The notes under the pieces: model-generated
What the model was told of the DNA's origin: nothing
The model's input: only the letters and a program-made list of their open reading frames with translations
Database searches by the model: none
Position numbers and translations under genes: made by a program
Assembly: GCA_002393865.1 (NCBI GenBank)
Contig: DGUD01000219.1
Coordinates: 1-13,276 of the forward strand
Reading direction: 5' to 3'
Length of the DNA stretch: 13,276 nucleotides
DNA from: Treponema sp. UBA4319
GTDB lineage: Bacteria; Spirochaetota; Spirochaetia; Treponematales; Treponemataceae
Shown here: positions 1 to 6,889 of the stretch, piece by piece
Layout of the letters: each line of letters opens with the position of its first letter
Numbering within the stretch: position 1 is the stretch's first letter

Positions 1-2
1 CC

Positions 3-32
3 TTCCCGCTCCACACAAAACTGATTTCCGCG
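3..32. repeat. Diverged copy of the window's 22-bp repeat family
   Basis: Two related cores, TTCCCGC (3-9) and TTTCCGC (25-31), lie exactly 22 bp apart. The 14-mer ACACAAAACTGATT at 13-26 occurs again, inverted, inside 9259-9279. Both features tie this stretch to the 22-bp repeats at 6774-6861 and 9313-9359, although the variable part differs. The remaining bases up to 103 are AT-rich and show no gene. Assignment to the family is my inference from the shared 14-mer and spacing. Confidence 0.4.
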
Positions 33-103
33 TTGCTTAACTATAGAAAAATATATGAAAACTTGTCTCCGTGGCATTTCTTTTTCATGCCCCCCGGCCT
101 GCC

Positions 104-2491
104 TTACGAAATGCGGATGTTCGTCAGGACGCACTGGTCGCCGGTGAGCGAGAGGTAGACGTCGGGCATATCTTCCTTGAGGATAGAGACGCATTTGATT
201 GCGATGCCCCCGTTCTCGGTGAATACGGTGATTTTGCGGCTCTCGCGCTTGATGGAGACGCGGCAGTCCATGCCTTCCTTGTTTTTAGCCTTCCATGCCT
301 CCCAGCCCTCAAAGGTGTCGTTCTTGTTGAGGATGATGGTGTTGTTCGCATAGTCGTCTTCCTCCCAGTTCTCTCCGTCCAGGCGGATGACGACCAGCTC
401 CTTGTAATTGGGGCCGTCAACTTTCTTGTTGTCGGAATAGAAGAGGCAGACGAAGGGGCAGTGCCAGATGAGCCGTGCCGTCGGGAGGCTCTGCGTGTGG
501 AAGCTGATGTTCATGCCGTCCTTTACCGGAATACCGTCCGTGGACACATAGCGCCAGCCGTCAATCTGGATGCTCGGAATGTCGCCCTCCGGCCCGGTGA
601 TGTAGCTCACTTCCTCCGCGATGCGCGGGATATAGTCGGAAGAAACGGGGGGCTCCCGCTTTCGGACATCAAAATTACTGAACGTGCAGTGCTCCCCCGT
701 CAGGGCGATATAGGCATAGCGGGCGCAGTCGGGGAGCGCGGCCGTTACCTGGAACGTTCCCATGCAGCTTTTGACGCTGATGAGGACGTGATCGCGCACC
801 TTTACCGCCTCTATGGTGTAGTCGATGCCGTTCTTGTTGGCTGCAGGGTCTTTGCCCGGCTGTGCCGGCGCCAGCACCGTGGTCTCCATCTTGCGCGCAC
901 CGATGCATTCCGTGTGCCCGTCGCAGCGGATGGACGCGTATTCGTAATAGAGCATTTCCCGCCGCTTGGATTCGGTCTCGTGCATGCGGGCGTCCAGCGA
1001 GTCAAAGAGGATGATGGTCGGCAGCGCGCAGGAGGCCTCGCTGTCCCTGTCGGCACGGCATCGGATGCGGATATCCGTGATGTTCCGGGTAAGGACGATG
1101 CCCTCGGATTTCTCCGAGCGGAATTCCTCGCAGTGGAGCTCGCGCTTTCCGGAGATGACGGCGCCAGCCTCGTGCTCCTTGAGCGTGTAGTCCGTATCGA
1201 GGTCAATCAGGTGCAGCATGATTTTTGCGAATTCCGGGTCGAATTGGGTGCCGATGCCCTTTACGATTTCCTCGCGCACCTTCTGCTGGGGAATCGGGGC
1301 GCGGTAGCTCCGCTTGGAGGTCATGGCGTCGTAGGTATCCGCCACCGCGATAATCCGCGCGATTTCCGGTATGTCTTCGCCCTTGAGTCCTTCGGGGTAG
1401 CCGCGCCCGTCGTAGCGCTCGTGGTGGTAGTTCGCGGCGATGGAAAGGTACGGCGACTTGCTGATGCTGGAGAGAATCTGCCGCCCGATGACCGGGTGCT
1501 TCCTGATTTCCGCGAATTCCGCGTCAGTCAGCTTGCCGCCCTTGTTGATGATGCTGGACGGGACGCCGATTTTTCCCACGTCGTGCAGGAGTCCGCCGTA
1601 ATACACGTCCTCGCAGAACTTTTCGTCCTTTCCGGCTTCCTTCGCAATCCTGCGGGAGTACTCGGCGACGCGCATGGAATGGCCGTGCGTGTATTCGTCC
1701 TTGGCATCTATCGCGTTGGCAAGGGCGGTGACCGTCTGGTCGAACAAGATGCTTATGGTCTTCTGCTCTTCCTTGAGGAAATCAAGCTCCAGCTTGTTGA
1801 CCCGCTCCACCGTCCTGTTCATGTCGTACAGGACAAAGATGTAGAGGACGATGGTCTCGCCGACAAGCGCGATGTTCTGGAGCGAGAGCCCGTAGGTAAA
1901 GAACTGGATGATTGTGGCGATAAACGGGATGATGGCAAAGAGTAGGAGCGGGATTCTGATTCTCCGGGCAATCCGCCGGTAATACTGGATGATGATGGAG
2001 AGCAGGAGAATCATCATCGCAAAGGGGAAGCTGTAGCTTATGACGATGCCCGGTTCCCGCTGGTAGCAGTTCATCTCGTCAAACGTGTAGTAAAAGCCGG
2101 TGAACTGCGAGATAATCAGGCTCAGGACGCCGCAGGCAAACAGTATCTCCACAAACCTGAAACGCCGCGGCATCTTTTGGAGACCGCCCTCATGGGTGAA
2201 CAAATCGATGATGTAGAGGTTGAACGCATGGAGTATGCTGAGCGAGAAGAAATAGACGCAGAAATTGGCGATTCTGACCATCCAGAAGCCCAGCTCCGTC
2301 GGGTCGCCCCGGTACAGGTAGGCAAAACGGTCCATAATCAGCAGCAGCGAGCCGTACACCTCCATGGTTGTGAGCGCGAACCTGCGTTTTTTTGGCATGG
2401 AACGGGTAAGAAAACAGAGAACGGCCAGTACGCTGCATATACCGCTCACAAAGAGCATAATCGTCAGCTGATGTTGCCGCAGGAATTCCAT
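104..2491 (-). CDS. Membrane-anchored HD-GYP domain protein, probable c-di-GMP phosphodiesterase
   Basis: A 795-aa protein. The N-terminal ~225 residues hold about six or seven hydrophobic segments (around 9-29, 44-60, 70-96, 112-134, 151-170, 179-199, 206-223), a membrane sensor. A short coiled linker leads into a full HD-GYP domain (about 240-430) with the THGHS histidines at 269/271, the HD pair at 303/304 in LLHDVGKIG, HHERYDGRGYP ending at 366 and VADTYDAMTS. HD-GYP enzymes of this class hydrolyse c-di-GMP to pGpG or GMP, and all expected metal ligands appear present. The C-terminal ~350 residues are unusual: two beta-rich repeats (about 444-611 and 634-795) that both end in a similar LTG-(E/D)-x-C-x-x-(S/T)-N motif. 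The start is set at 2491 because a TATAAT box ends 6 nt upstream. An in-frame ATG at 2509 lies upstream of that box and lacks a Shine-Dalgarno. The gene is divergent from 2680 and stands alone. Confidence 0.93.
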   Translation of the reverse strand: MEFLRQHQLTIMLFVSGICSVLAVLCFLTRSMPKKRRFALTTMEVYGSLLLIMDRFAYLYRGDPTELGFWMVRIANFCVYFFSLSILHAFNLYIIDLFTHEGGLQKMPRRFRFVEILFACGVLSLIISQFTGFYYTFDEMNCYQREPGIVISYSFPFAMMILLLSIIIQYYRRIARRIRIPLLLFAIIPFIATIIQFFTYGLSLQNIALVGETIVLYIFVLYDMNRTVERVNKLELDFLKEEQKTISILFDQTVTALANAIDAKDEYTHGHSMRVAEYSRRIAKEAGKDEKFCEDVYYGGLLHDVGKIGVPSSIINKGGKLTDAEFAEIRKHPVIGRQILSSISKSPYLSIAANYHHERYDGRGYPEGLKGEDIPEIARIIAVADTYDAMTSKRSYRAPIPQQKVREEIVKGIGTQFDPEFAKIMLHLIDLDTDYTLKEHEAGAVISGKRELHCEEFRSEKSEGIVLTRNITDIRIRCRADRDSEASCALPTIILFDSLDARMHETESKRREMLYYEYASIRCDGHTECIGARKMETTVLAPAQPGKDPAANKNGIDYTIEAVKVRDHVLISVKSCMGTFQVTAALPDCARYAYIALTGEHCTFSNFDVRKREPPVSSDYIPRIAEEVSYITGPEGDIPSIQIDGWRYVSTDGIPVKDGMNISFHTQSLPTARLIWHCPFVCLFYSDNKKVDGPNYKELVVIRLDGENWEEDDYANNTIILNKNDTFEGWEAWKAKNKEGMDCRVSIKRESRKITVFTENGGIAIKCVSILKEDMPDVYLSLTGDQCVLTNIRIS

Positions 2492-2497
2492 GCTGTC

Positions 2498-2526
2498 ATT
2501 ATAAAGCATTTCATGCGGAAGTGCTA
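2498..2526 (-). promoter_or_regulatory. Promoter of the HD-GYP gene, leaderless type
   Basis: On the minus strand, -35-like TAGCAC (2521-2526) is followed by exactly 17 bp and a perfect TATAAT (2498-2503). Only GACAGC separates the -10 from the ATG at 2491, so the expected first transcribed base is the A of that ATG. The same TAGCA-N17 spacing recurs at three other promoters in the window. Confidence 0.6.
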
Positions 2527-2577
2527 GCCGTGGGGCTGGGGAAGCCGTTCCCGGACGTGGACTTCCTGAAATTTTTC

Positions 2578-2607
2578 TTGCATTGGGCGGGGGCTGTGCG
2601 CTATAAT
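2578..2607 (+). promoter_or_regulatory. Sigma-70-type promoter for the small membrane protein
   Basis: TTGCAT (2578-2583) and a perfect TATAAT (2602-2607) are 18 bp apart. They would give a leader of about 65 nt before the ATG at 2680. The divergent HD-GYP promoter lies about 50 bp away, so the two may influence one another. Confidence 0.6.
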
Positions 2608-2679
2608 AAGAATTTCAGAGGCGTTTTCCGGACGGCGGTGCCGTCGGGGCGCCCGTTTTCTATATCCAAGGAGTTTTCT

Positions 2680-3093
2680 ATGGCTAAACAGCAGAGGACA
2701 ATCGGAGTGTTCATCATCCAGCTGGCGCTGGCAATCTATCTGGTGATTACCGGCCTGTGCCTCTTCGGTGTCGGCGGCTCAATCTCCAGCTCGGAGATTC
2801 AGGGCGTCGCGTCTTTCTTCAAGGGGGGCGCAAAGGTCGTCGAGTATATCATCGCGATACTGCTCATCGCATGCGGCGTCGTCTTCCTCCTCAAGGCATT
2901 CGGGCTTGATTTCGGCAAGGCGGACGACCTTATCAAGTACATCACGCTGGTCGTGTGGATTGTCGTGACCGTCGTGACGCTCATCTCTCTCATCGGCGAG
3001 CTCAGCTCAATCAAGGTGCTGCACTGGCTGCTTGTCCTTGCAAAGAACGCCCTCATTGTCGGTGGCATTCTGACCATCAGGAACGGCAGGTAA
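2680..3093 (+). CDS. Small multi-pass membrane protein of unknown function
   Basis: A 137-aa protein with an AAGGAG Shine-Dalgarno (2668-2673) six bases before the ATG. The reading frame is open further upstream, to 2521, but that part overlaps the promoter and has no ribosome site, so 2680 is chosen. Four hydrophobic segments are visible, roughly at 9-32, 54-74, 86-108 and 112-131, with a charged LDFGKADDL stretch between the second and third. The protein is almost entirely membrane-embedded, with no catalytic motif or cysteine pair, and I do not recognise a family. It stands alone between its own promoter and a strong terminator, so it is a monocistronic gene. It may be a small integral membrane protein of a spirochaete-type conserved family; no function can be assigned. 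Confidence 0.85.
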   Translation: MAKQQRTIGVFIIQLALAIYLVITGLCLFGVGGSISSSEIQGVASFFKGGAKVVEYIIAILLIACGVVFLLKAFGLDFGKADDLIKYITLVVWIVVTVVTLISLIGELSSIKVLHWLLVLAKNALIVGGILTIRNGR

Positions 3094-3145
3094 GGCGTAT
3101 ACCGCCGGGCTGCGCGGAACAAAGCGTGTCCCGGAGGAAGCAAAG

Positions 3146-3197
3146 GCCGGCCATGCCTCTGCGACACGTCGTTGCGGAGGCCTGGCCGGCTCTTTTT
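3146..3197 (+). terminator. Strong intrinsic terminator
   Basis: A 20-bp nearly complete inverted repeat (arms 3146-3165 and 3171-3190, 5-nt loop, G-U pairs plus one mismatch) is followed by TCTTTTTAT. It ends transcription from the membrane-protein gene 50 bp upstream. On the opposite strand the hairpin is followed only by CCTTTGC, so it should work mainly on the plus strand. Confidence 0.9.
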
Positions 3198-3254
3198 ATC
3201 TGCCGCGACGGGAAGCGCTTTCTGCCGCTACAGACGGCTTTTGCGGCCGGCGCC

Positions 3255-4193
3255 CTATTTTCCGCGGGCCTTGCGGAAAAGCTTTCTGAGCAGCCCGATT
3301 TTTCCGAAGCACAGCCAGTACAGGAGGATTGCCAGCAGCACGAGCGGTACCCCGCAGACGGCCACATACAGGATGACAATCAGCAGCCCCACAAAGAATT
3401 CCAGGATATTGCTGGCGAATCCCCGGAATGAGGAGCGGGCGTCCGGCAGCACGAAGCCGCTTTCCGTCTGCTTGTAGGGCAGGCGCGCCTGCACGGAAAT
3501 CGTCGCGTAGTCCACGCGGGATGCCAAGCGGTTGAGCTGCCCCTGCATGCTCTCTACCTCGGCGGTGACGCTGTTGATTTTTGTCTCGATTTCCAGCAAA
3601 TCTTTCATATCTTTTGCTGTTTTAAGATAGTTTTCAAGGCGCTCCAGCATCATCCGCTTTGTCTTGAGCCGTGTGGCGATGTCATAGTACTGCTCGGTGA
3701 CATCCTGGCTGTTGATGTTCTTGGAGCGCAGCTTGCCGAAGCCTGCCGCATCGCTCATGGCCGCGTTAAAATTGGCGCTGGGGATGCGTGCGGTGATGCT
3801 GAGGCTGTTGCTCCATTCGCCAGAGTCCGAGATGTAGCCGCCGTATCTCTTTGTCCACGCCTCCAGCGCCGCGCGGGCGTCGGCAAGGCTCTCCACCTCT
3901 ATGTCTATGCTGCCGGTGCGTATCAGCTTGCGCTCAAAAGTCTCTGGAGCGGGCGCGGCGCCTGCTCCTGCCGGCGTTTCGGCGAGGATGGATTCCTCCG
4001 CATCGTCGTATTCCATGGCTGAGTCGGCATAGACGTGGAATCCTTTCCCGTTTATGTCCGCCATCTCTTTGCTTGCCATGGCGCTGCCACTGGATGCGAA
4101 TTGCGCGTCCGCCGCCTTTTTGCTGCAGCCTGCAAGCAGTGTGAGTGCCGCGATTGCGGCGGCAGCGGCCGTTATCTTCTTAGTCTTGCTCAT
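3255..4193 (-). CDS. DUF4349 lipoprotein
   Basis: A 312-aa protein. A short basic start and an Ala-rich hydrophobic stretch end in the lipobox LLAGC, with the lipidated cysteine at 23. This fixes the start at 4193, backed by a GAGG 7 nt upstream (4201-4204). The longer open frame to 4442 has no signal and is rejected. An Ala/Pro-rich spacer (about 70-84) leads into a DUF4349-type domain from about 87 (ERKLIRTGSIDIEV). It holds conserved blocks such as the YGGYI stretch and a helical coiled-coil section (about 165-222) with heptad-like Leu/Met. It ends in a long hydrophobic region (about 262-297), probably one or two membrane helices, and a basic tail. A protein anchored at both ends should lie on the outer face of the cytoplasmic membrane. 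DUF4349 proteins have no established biochemical activity. The gene follows the PHP gene on the same strand after a 211-bp gap. Confidence 0.9.
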   Translation of the reverse strand: MSKTKKITAAAAAIAALTLLAGCSKKAADAQFASSGSAMASKEMADINGKGFHVYADSAMEYDDAEESILAETPAGAGAAPAPETFERKLIRTGSIDIEVESLADARAALEAWTKRYGGYISDSGEWSNSLSITARIPSANFNAAMSDAAGFGKLRSKNINSQDVTEQYYDIATRLKTKRMMLERLENYLKTAKDMKDLLEIETKINSVTAEVESMQGQLNRLASRVDYATISVQARLPYKQTESGFVLPDARSSFRGFASNILEFFVGLLIVILYVAVCGVPLVLLAILLYWLCFGKIGLLRKLFRKARGK

Positions 4194-4404
4194 AGGAAAA
4201 CCTCGTTTCTCTGGTATCGGGGACGTTTTATCCGCCGCAGCTCCGGGGAATCTTCCCCCTGCTGCTGCCAGTAAAACGAATTTTCGCTGCCGATGGTTAC
4301 AGGCGGCGCTTTTTGCCACAAGGGGGCGGGCTATGCAGGCCTTCCGCGCGACCAGCGCACGCGCGTGCAATCGGCTCGCCCTGCCGCAAAGGCTTCCCCA
4401 TGAA
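4194..4404 (-). other. Intergenic leader with small inverted repeats
   Basis: This 211-bp gap lies between the PHP gene and the DUF4349 lipoprotein. It holds an inverted repeat GGGGAA-TC-TTCCCC (4245-4258), about 50 bp before the lipoprotein ATG, and a perfect 12-bp palindrome GCACGCGCGTGC (4357-4368). I found no convincing -35/-10 pair on the minus strand and no terminator with a T-run behind the PHP gene, so the lipoprotein could be read through from PHP. Regulatory function is only a possibility. Confidence 0.3.
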
Positions 4405-5325
4405 TCATCGCGGGCTGGAGCTGTCTTCCGCAGGAATCTCAAAGCCGCCGTCTACGCCGCTGTCGCCGTGGAGCGTACGAAGCAGCGGCTGCAGCTCTTC
4501 CTCCCAGAAGCGGCTGTCTATCTGCTTGCCGCCTGCGCTATGCCCCAGCTTGCGGTCTGCGCGCACCTGCTCGCCATGGAAATCGCTGCCCGCGGTGACA
4601 ATCATGCCTAGCCGGTGCCCCAGCTCCTCCAGACGCTCCGCCTCCGCGACCCGCACGCCGGGATGCCATGCCTCCAGCCCCATGACGCCTTTGTCGCGGA
4701 TTTCCTCCATGACGCCGTCGATTTTGCCCCACGATACGTACATCGAGAGCGGGTGCGCCTGTACGGGCACGCCCCCGCCGGATTTGATGGCGGCGACGGC
4801 GTCCGCGAGCTCTGCCCCCGTGCGCTCCACAAAGCAGGGGCGCCCCTTTGCAAAATATTTGTCAAAGGCCAGCTGCCGTTGTTTGACAAAGCCTTTTTCT
4901 ACCATATATTGAGCAAAATGCGGGCGCCCTATCATTTTTGTGCTGAAATGCGCGCTGACTTCCTCCAGCGTGACCGGGATGCCGGCTTCCTGCAGGCGCT
5001 GCGCCATAAGGCGGTTGCGCTCCTCCCTGCTGTCGGCAAGGAAGCGCAGTATGCGCCGCAGCTCAGGGGAGAGCCGCCGCAAGCCCAGCCCCAGCAGGTG
5101 GAATTCCCCTGTGGGCCACGCGATATTTATCTCTATGCCGGGTATAAAGATAAGTCCCTGCCGCCGTGCCTCCTCTGCAGCCTCTTGCAGGCCGTCGATT
5201 GTATCGTGGTCGGTGAGCGCCAGTACGCGCAGATGCCTGGCGGCGGCGTAGGCCACAAGCTCTGCCGGGCTGTAGGTTCCGTCGGATGCCGTCGAATGAG
5301 TATGCAAGTCTATGATGTTTTCCAT
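4405..5325 (-). CDS. PHP-domain phosphoesterase, TrpH/YciV (RNase AM) type
   Basis: A 306-aa protein, close to the usual ~290 aa of the family. It carries the full set of PHP metal ligands: DLHTHS (H8, H10), D15, ALTDHDT (H40), GIEI (E65), H76, QAHP (H191) and GSDFHG (D248, H250). The internal block MIGRPHFAQYMVEKG (131-145) is typical of the YciV/TrpH branch rather than of DNA polymerase PHP domains or histidinol phosphatase. Known members remove phosphate from 3',5'-nucleoside bisphosphates or trim RNA 5' ends as 5'-3' exonucleases; which substrate applies here cannot be read from the sequence. It is a cytoplasmic, soluble protein. The start ATG is at 5325; the leader GGCGAAAAT has only a weak ribosome site. 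It is divergent from the CRP-like gene, 88 bp away, and the two promoter regions must overlap. Confidence 0.92.
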   Translation of the reverse strand: MENIIDLHTHSTASDGTYSPAELVAYAAARHLRVLALTDHDTIDGLQEAAEEARRQGLIFIPGIEINIAWPTGEFHLLGLGLRRLSPELRRILRFLADSREERNRLMAQRLQEAGIPVTLEEVSAHFSTKMIGRPHFAQYMVEKGFVKQRQLAFDKYFAKGRPCFVERTGAELADAVAAIKSGGGVPVQAHPLSMYVSWGKIDGVMEEIRDKGVMGLEAWHPGVRVAEAERLEELGHRLGMIVTAGSDFHGEQVRADRKLGHSAGGKQIDSRFWEEELQPLLRTLHGDSGVDGGFEIPAEDSSSPR

Positions 5326-5341
5326 ATTTTCGCCAAAATCA

Positions 5342-5370
5342 TAGCATATTTTTCTTGTTTATGGTATAAT
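5342..5370 (+). promoter_or_regulatory. Promoter of the CRP-like regulator gene
   Basis: TAGCAT (5342-5347), 17 bp, then a perfect TATAAT (5365-5370) preceded by TGG, giving an extended -10. Transcription should start near 5377. The mRNA then carries AGGAGGGG (5401-5408), 5 nt before the ATG at 5414. The -35 lies within the leader of the divergent PHP gene. Confidence 0.7.
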
Positions 5371-5413
5371 AAAGTGTTGAATTCTTGTAACAGAGGTAAG
5401 AGGAGGGGAACTC

Positions 5414-6709
5414 ATGCCTAAGGTTGTTCCGTATACAAAGGGATCCGTCATTTTCTTTGCAGGGGACAAGGATGAACGCATTTTTATTCTGCAGTCAGGC
5501 AAAGTCGTCCTAAAAAGCGTGGATATTGTGACCGGCGAGCTTATAAGCGAGAACCTCACTCCCGGCGAATTTTTCGGAATAAAAAGCGCCCTTGCCCGCC
5601 GCCCGCGCATAGAGACGGCTTCCGCTACCACTGATGCGCAGGTCGTCCTGCTGTCCACACAGGAATTTGAGCGCATTTTCTCCGCCAACAAGGGCGTCAT
5701 CTCGAAGATGCTCACCGTGTTCTCAAAGACGCTGGGCGATTTATACGCAAAGACTGAGCTGCTGCTGCATTACGACCGCAAAGCCGTGCAGCCTGAGGAA
5801 GGGATGGCTGCGGTGGCAAAGGCCTTCTTTGATGCCGCGCAGTACCGTTCCTGCGTCTCCGAGTGTGACGTTATCCTCCGTGCCTTCCCTGAGACCAGCA
5901 GGAAGGCTGAGATAGAGAAGATGCGCGACGAGGCAGAGAACCTTTCCGCCGGGCAGGCAGCTGAGCAGGATCAGGGGCTGGGGAATTCCAGCCAGAACGA
6001 AAGCGAGAAATCGGCGCTCTCGCAGTTCTCGCTGCCGGTGTTCAGCCGCTTCCGCAAGGAATACAGCGATGGTTCGGTTATCGTGTCGGAATTTATGGAT
6101 CCGCACCACTTTTATTTCATTCAGTCCGGCAAGGTGCAGCTCAAGGAGTGCATAAACGGCACGCTGAAGAATCTGGAGCTGCTGGAGGCCGGCAACTTTT
6201 TTGGGGTGCGCGCCATCATAAGTGGCGGCAGGCGGGATGTCTGCTGCATTGCCAAGGGAACCGTGCAGTGCCTGGAATTCGCCAAGGAGAATTTCAATGC
6301 CATTGTGCGGGATAACCCCCACATGTCCGCGCTGATGCTCAAGCTGCTGTGCAAGCGCATCTACGACCAGCGCCGCCAGTTGTCCGCGCTGAGCATTCCC
6401 GATTTGGGCGTGCGCATTGCGGACGTGTTCATGATGTACAACGAGCTCTACTATGTTCCGCCGTTCCTGGAGGACGGCATGGAGGAATCCCTCTCCCGCA
6501 GGTTCCCGCTCACGGTGGACGACATTGCCTGCTGGGCGGCGCTTTCCGCCGATGCTGCCCGCGACGAGCTGAACAAATACGTGTCCCGCAACAAGCTCGA
6601 TATCTACGACAATTACATGATTGTGGGCAATATCGCGGATATGAAGCGCACCGTCGATTCGTGGTACCAGAACAAGGACGCTGCTCCCGCCCAGCCGCAG
6701 AAGAATTAG
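5414..6709 (+). CDS. CRP/FNR-like regulator with two cyclic-nucleotide-binding folds
   Basis: A 431-aa protein with a strong AGGAGG ribosome site (5401-5406). It is about twice the size of a normal CRP. Residues 5-110 form a first cNMP-binding beta-roll with the GEFFG turn at 51-55 and PRIETASA at 64-71. Residues 124-175 look like a helical TPR-type hairpin (AAKAFFDAAQYRSC...FPETSRKAEI). A polar linker (176-200, Gln/Ser/Glu rich) follows. Residues 205-310 are a second cNMP fold with GNFFG at 260-264. Residues 330-405 resemble the CRP winged helix: LGVRIADVFMMYNELY, then LTVDDIACWAALSADAARDELNKYV. Both phosphate-binding cassettes lack the Glu that normally follows FG (GIKS and GVRA), so cAMP binding is doubtful. 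It is probably a transcription regulator of unknown ligand. It reads away from the PHP gene and towards the gluQ gene. Confidence 0.88.
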   Translation: MPKVVPYTKGSVIFFAGDKDERIFILQSGKVVLKSVDIVTGELISENLTPGEFFGIKSALARRPRIETASATTDAQVVLLSTQEFERIFSANKGVISKMLTVFSKTLGDLYAKTELLLHYDRKAVQPEEGMAAVAKAFFDAAQYRSCVSECDVILRAFPETSRKAEIEKMRDEAENLSAGQAAEQDQGLGNSSQNESEKSALSQFSLPVFSRFRKEYSDGSVIVSEFMDPHHFYFIQSGKVQLKECINGTLKNLELLEAGNFFGVRAIISGGRRDVCCIAKGTVQCLEFAKENFNAIVRDNPHMSALMLKLLCKRIYDQRRQLSALSIPDLGVRIADVFMMYNELYYVPPFLEDGMEESLSRRFPLTVDDIACWAALSADAARDELNKYVSRNKLDIYDNYMIVGNIADMKRTVDSWYQNKDAAPAQPQKN

Positions 6710-6773
6710 GGCTTCCGGCCGCCGTCTGCAACGCAAAGCTTGCAAGCGGCAGAGCCGGTGCGGTGCTGTCCGG

Positions 6774-6861
6774 TTCCCGCCGGAATCCAATGCCATTCCC
6801 GCCGGAATCAGATACTATTCCCGCCGGAATCCAATGCCACTCCCGCCGGAATCAGATACCC
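6774..6861 (+). repeat. 22-bp tandem repeat array, four units (array 1)
   Basis: Four abutting 22-bp units start at 6774, 6796, 6818 and 6840. Each has the 14-mer TTCCCGCCGGAATC (the last begins CTCCC) and an octamer that alternates: CAATGCCA, AGATACTA, CAATGCCA, AGATACCC. It is thus a 44-bp dimer present twice. Each unit can fold as ATTCC-CGCC-GGAAT. The array lies between the convergent CRP-like and gluQ genes, where no clear T-run terminator is seen. Confidence 0.9.
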
Positions 6862-6868
6862 CCCCCCC
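6859..6868. repeat. Homopolymer of ten C
   Basis: Ten consecutive C follow directly on the last 22-bp unit, whose final bases merge with the run. It lies 21 bp past the stop of gluQ, so a length change would not alter any predicted protein. Confidence 0.95.
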
Positions 6869-6889
6869 GCTTCCTCGCATTTTTGTTTT

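Noticed and set aside
73..91. Terminator hairpin behind the HD-GYP gene
   Set aside because: Only a 5-bp stem (GGCAT/ATGCC) with a 9-nt loop and no immediate T-run; too weak to call.
71..1945. Long plus-strand open frame (624 codons)
   Set aside because: It lies wholly antisense to the HD-GYP gene, whose motifs are intact, and its own translation shows no recognisable domain. High GC explains the lack of stops.
4330..4390. tRNA-like GC-rich stretch
   Set aside because: No T-loop consensus and no acceptor stem can be formed.
4194..4442. N-terminal extension of the DUF4349 protein
   Set aside because: The lipoprotein signal and ribosome site place the start at 4193; the extension overlaps the PHP gene and has no signal.
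5741..6796. Minus-strand open frame (351 codons)
   Set aside because: It is antisense to the CRP-like regulator and its translation is not protein-like for any known fold.
6774..6861. Possible CRISPR array
   Set aside because: The repeat is only 14 bp, the 8-bp intervals themselves repeat, and there are no cas genes.
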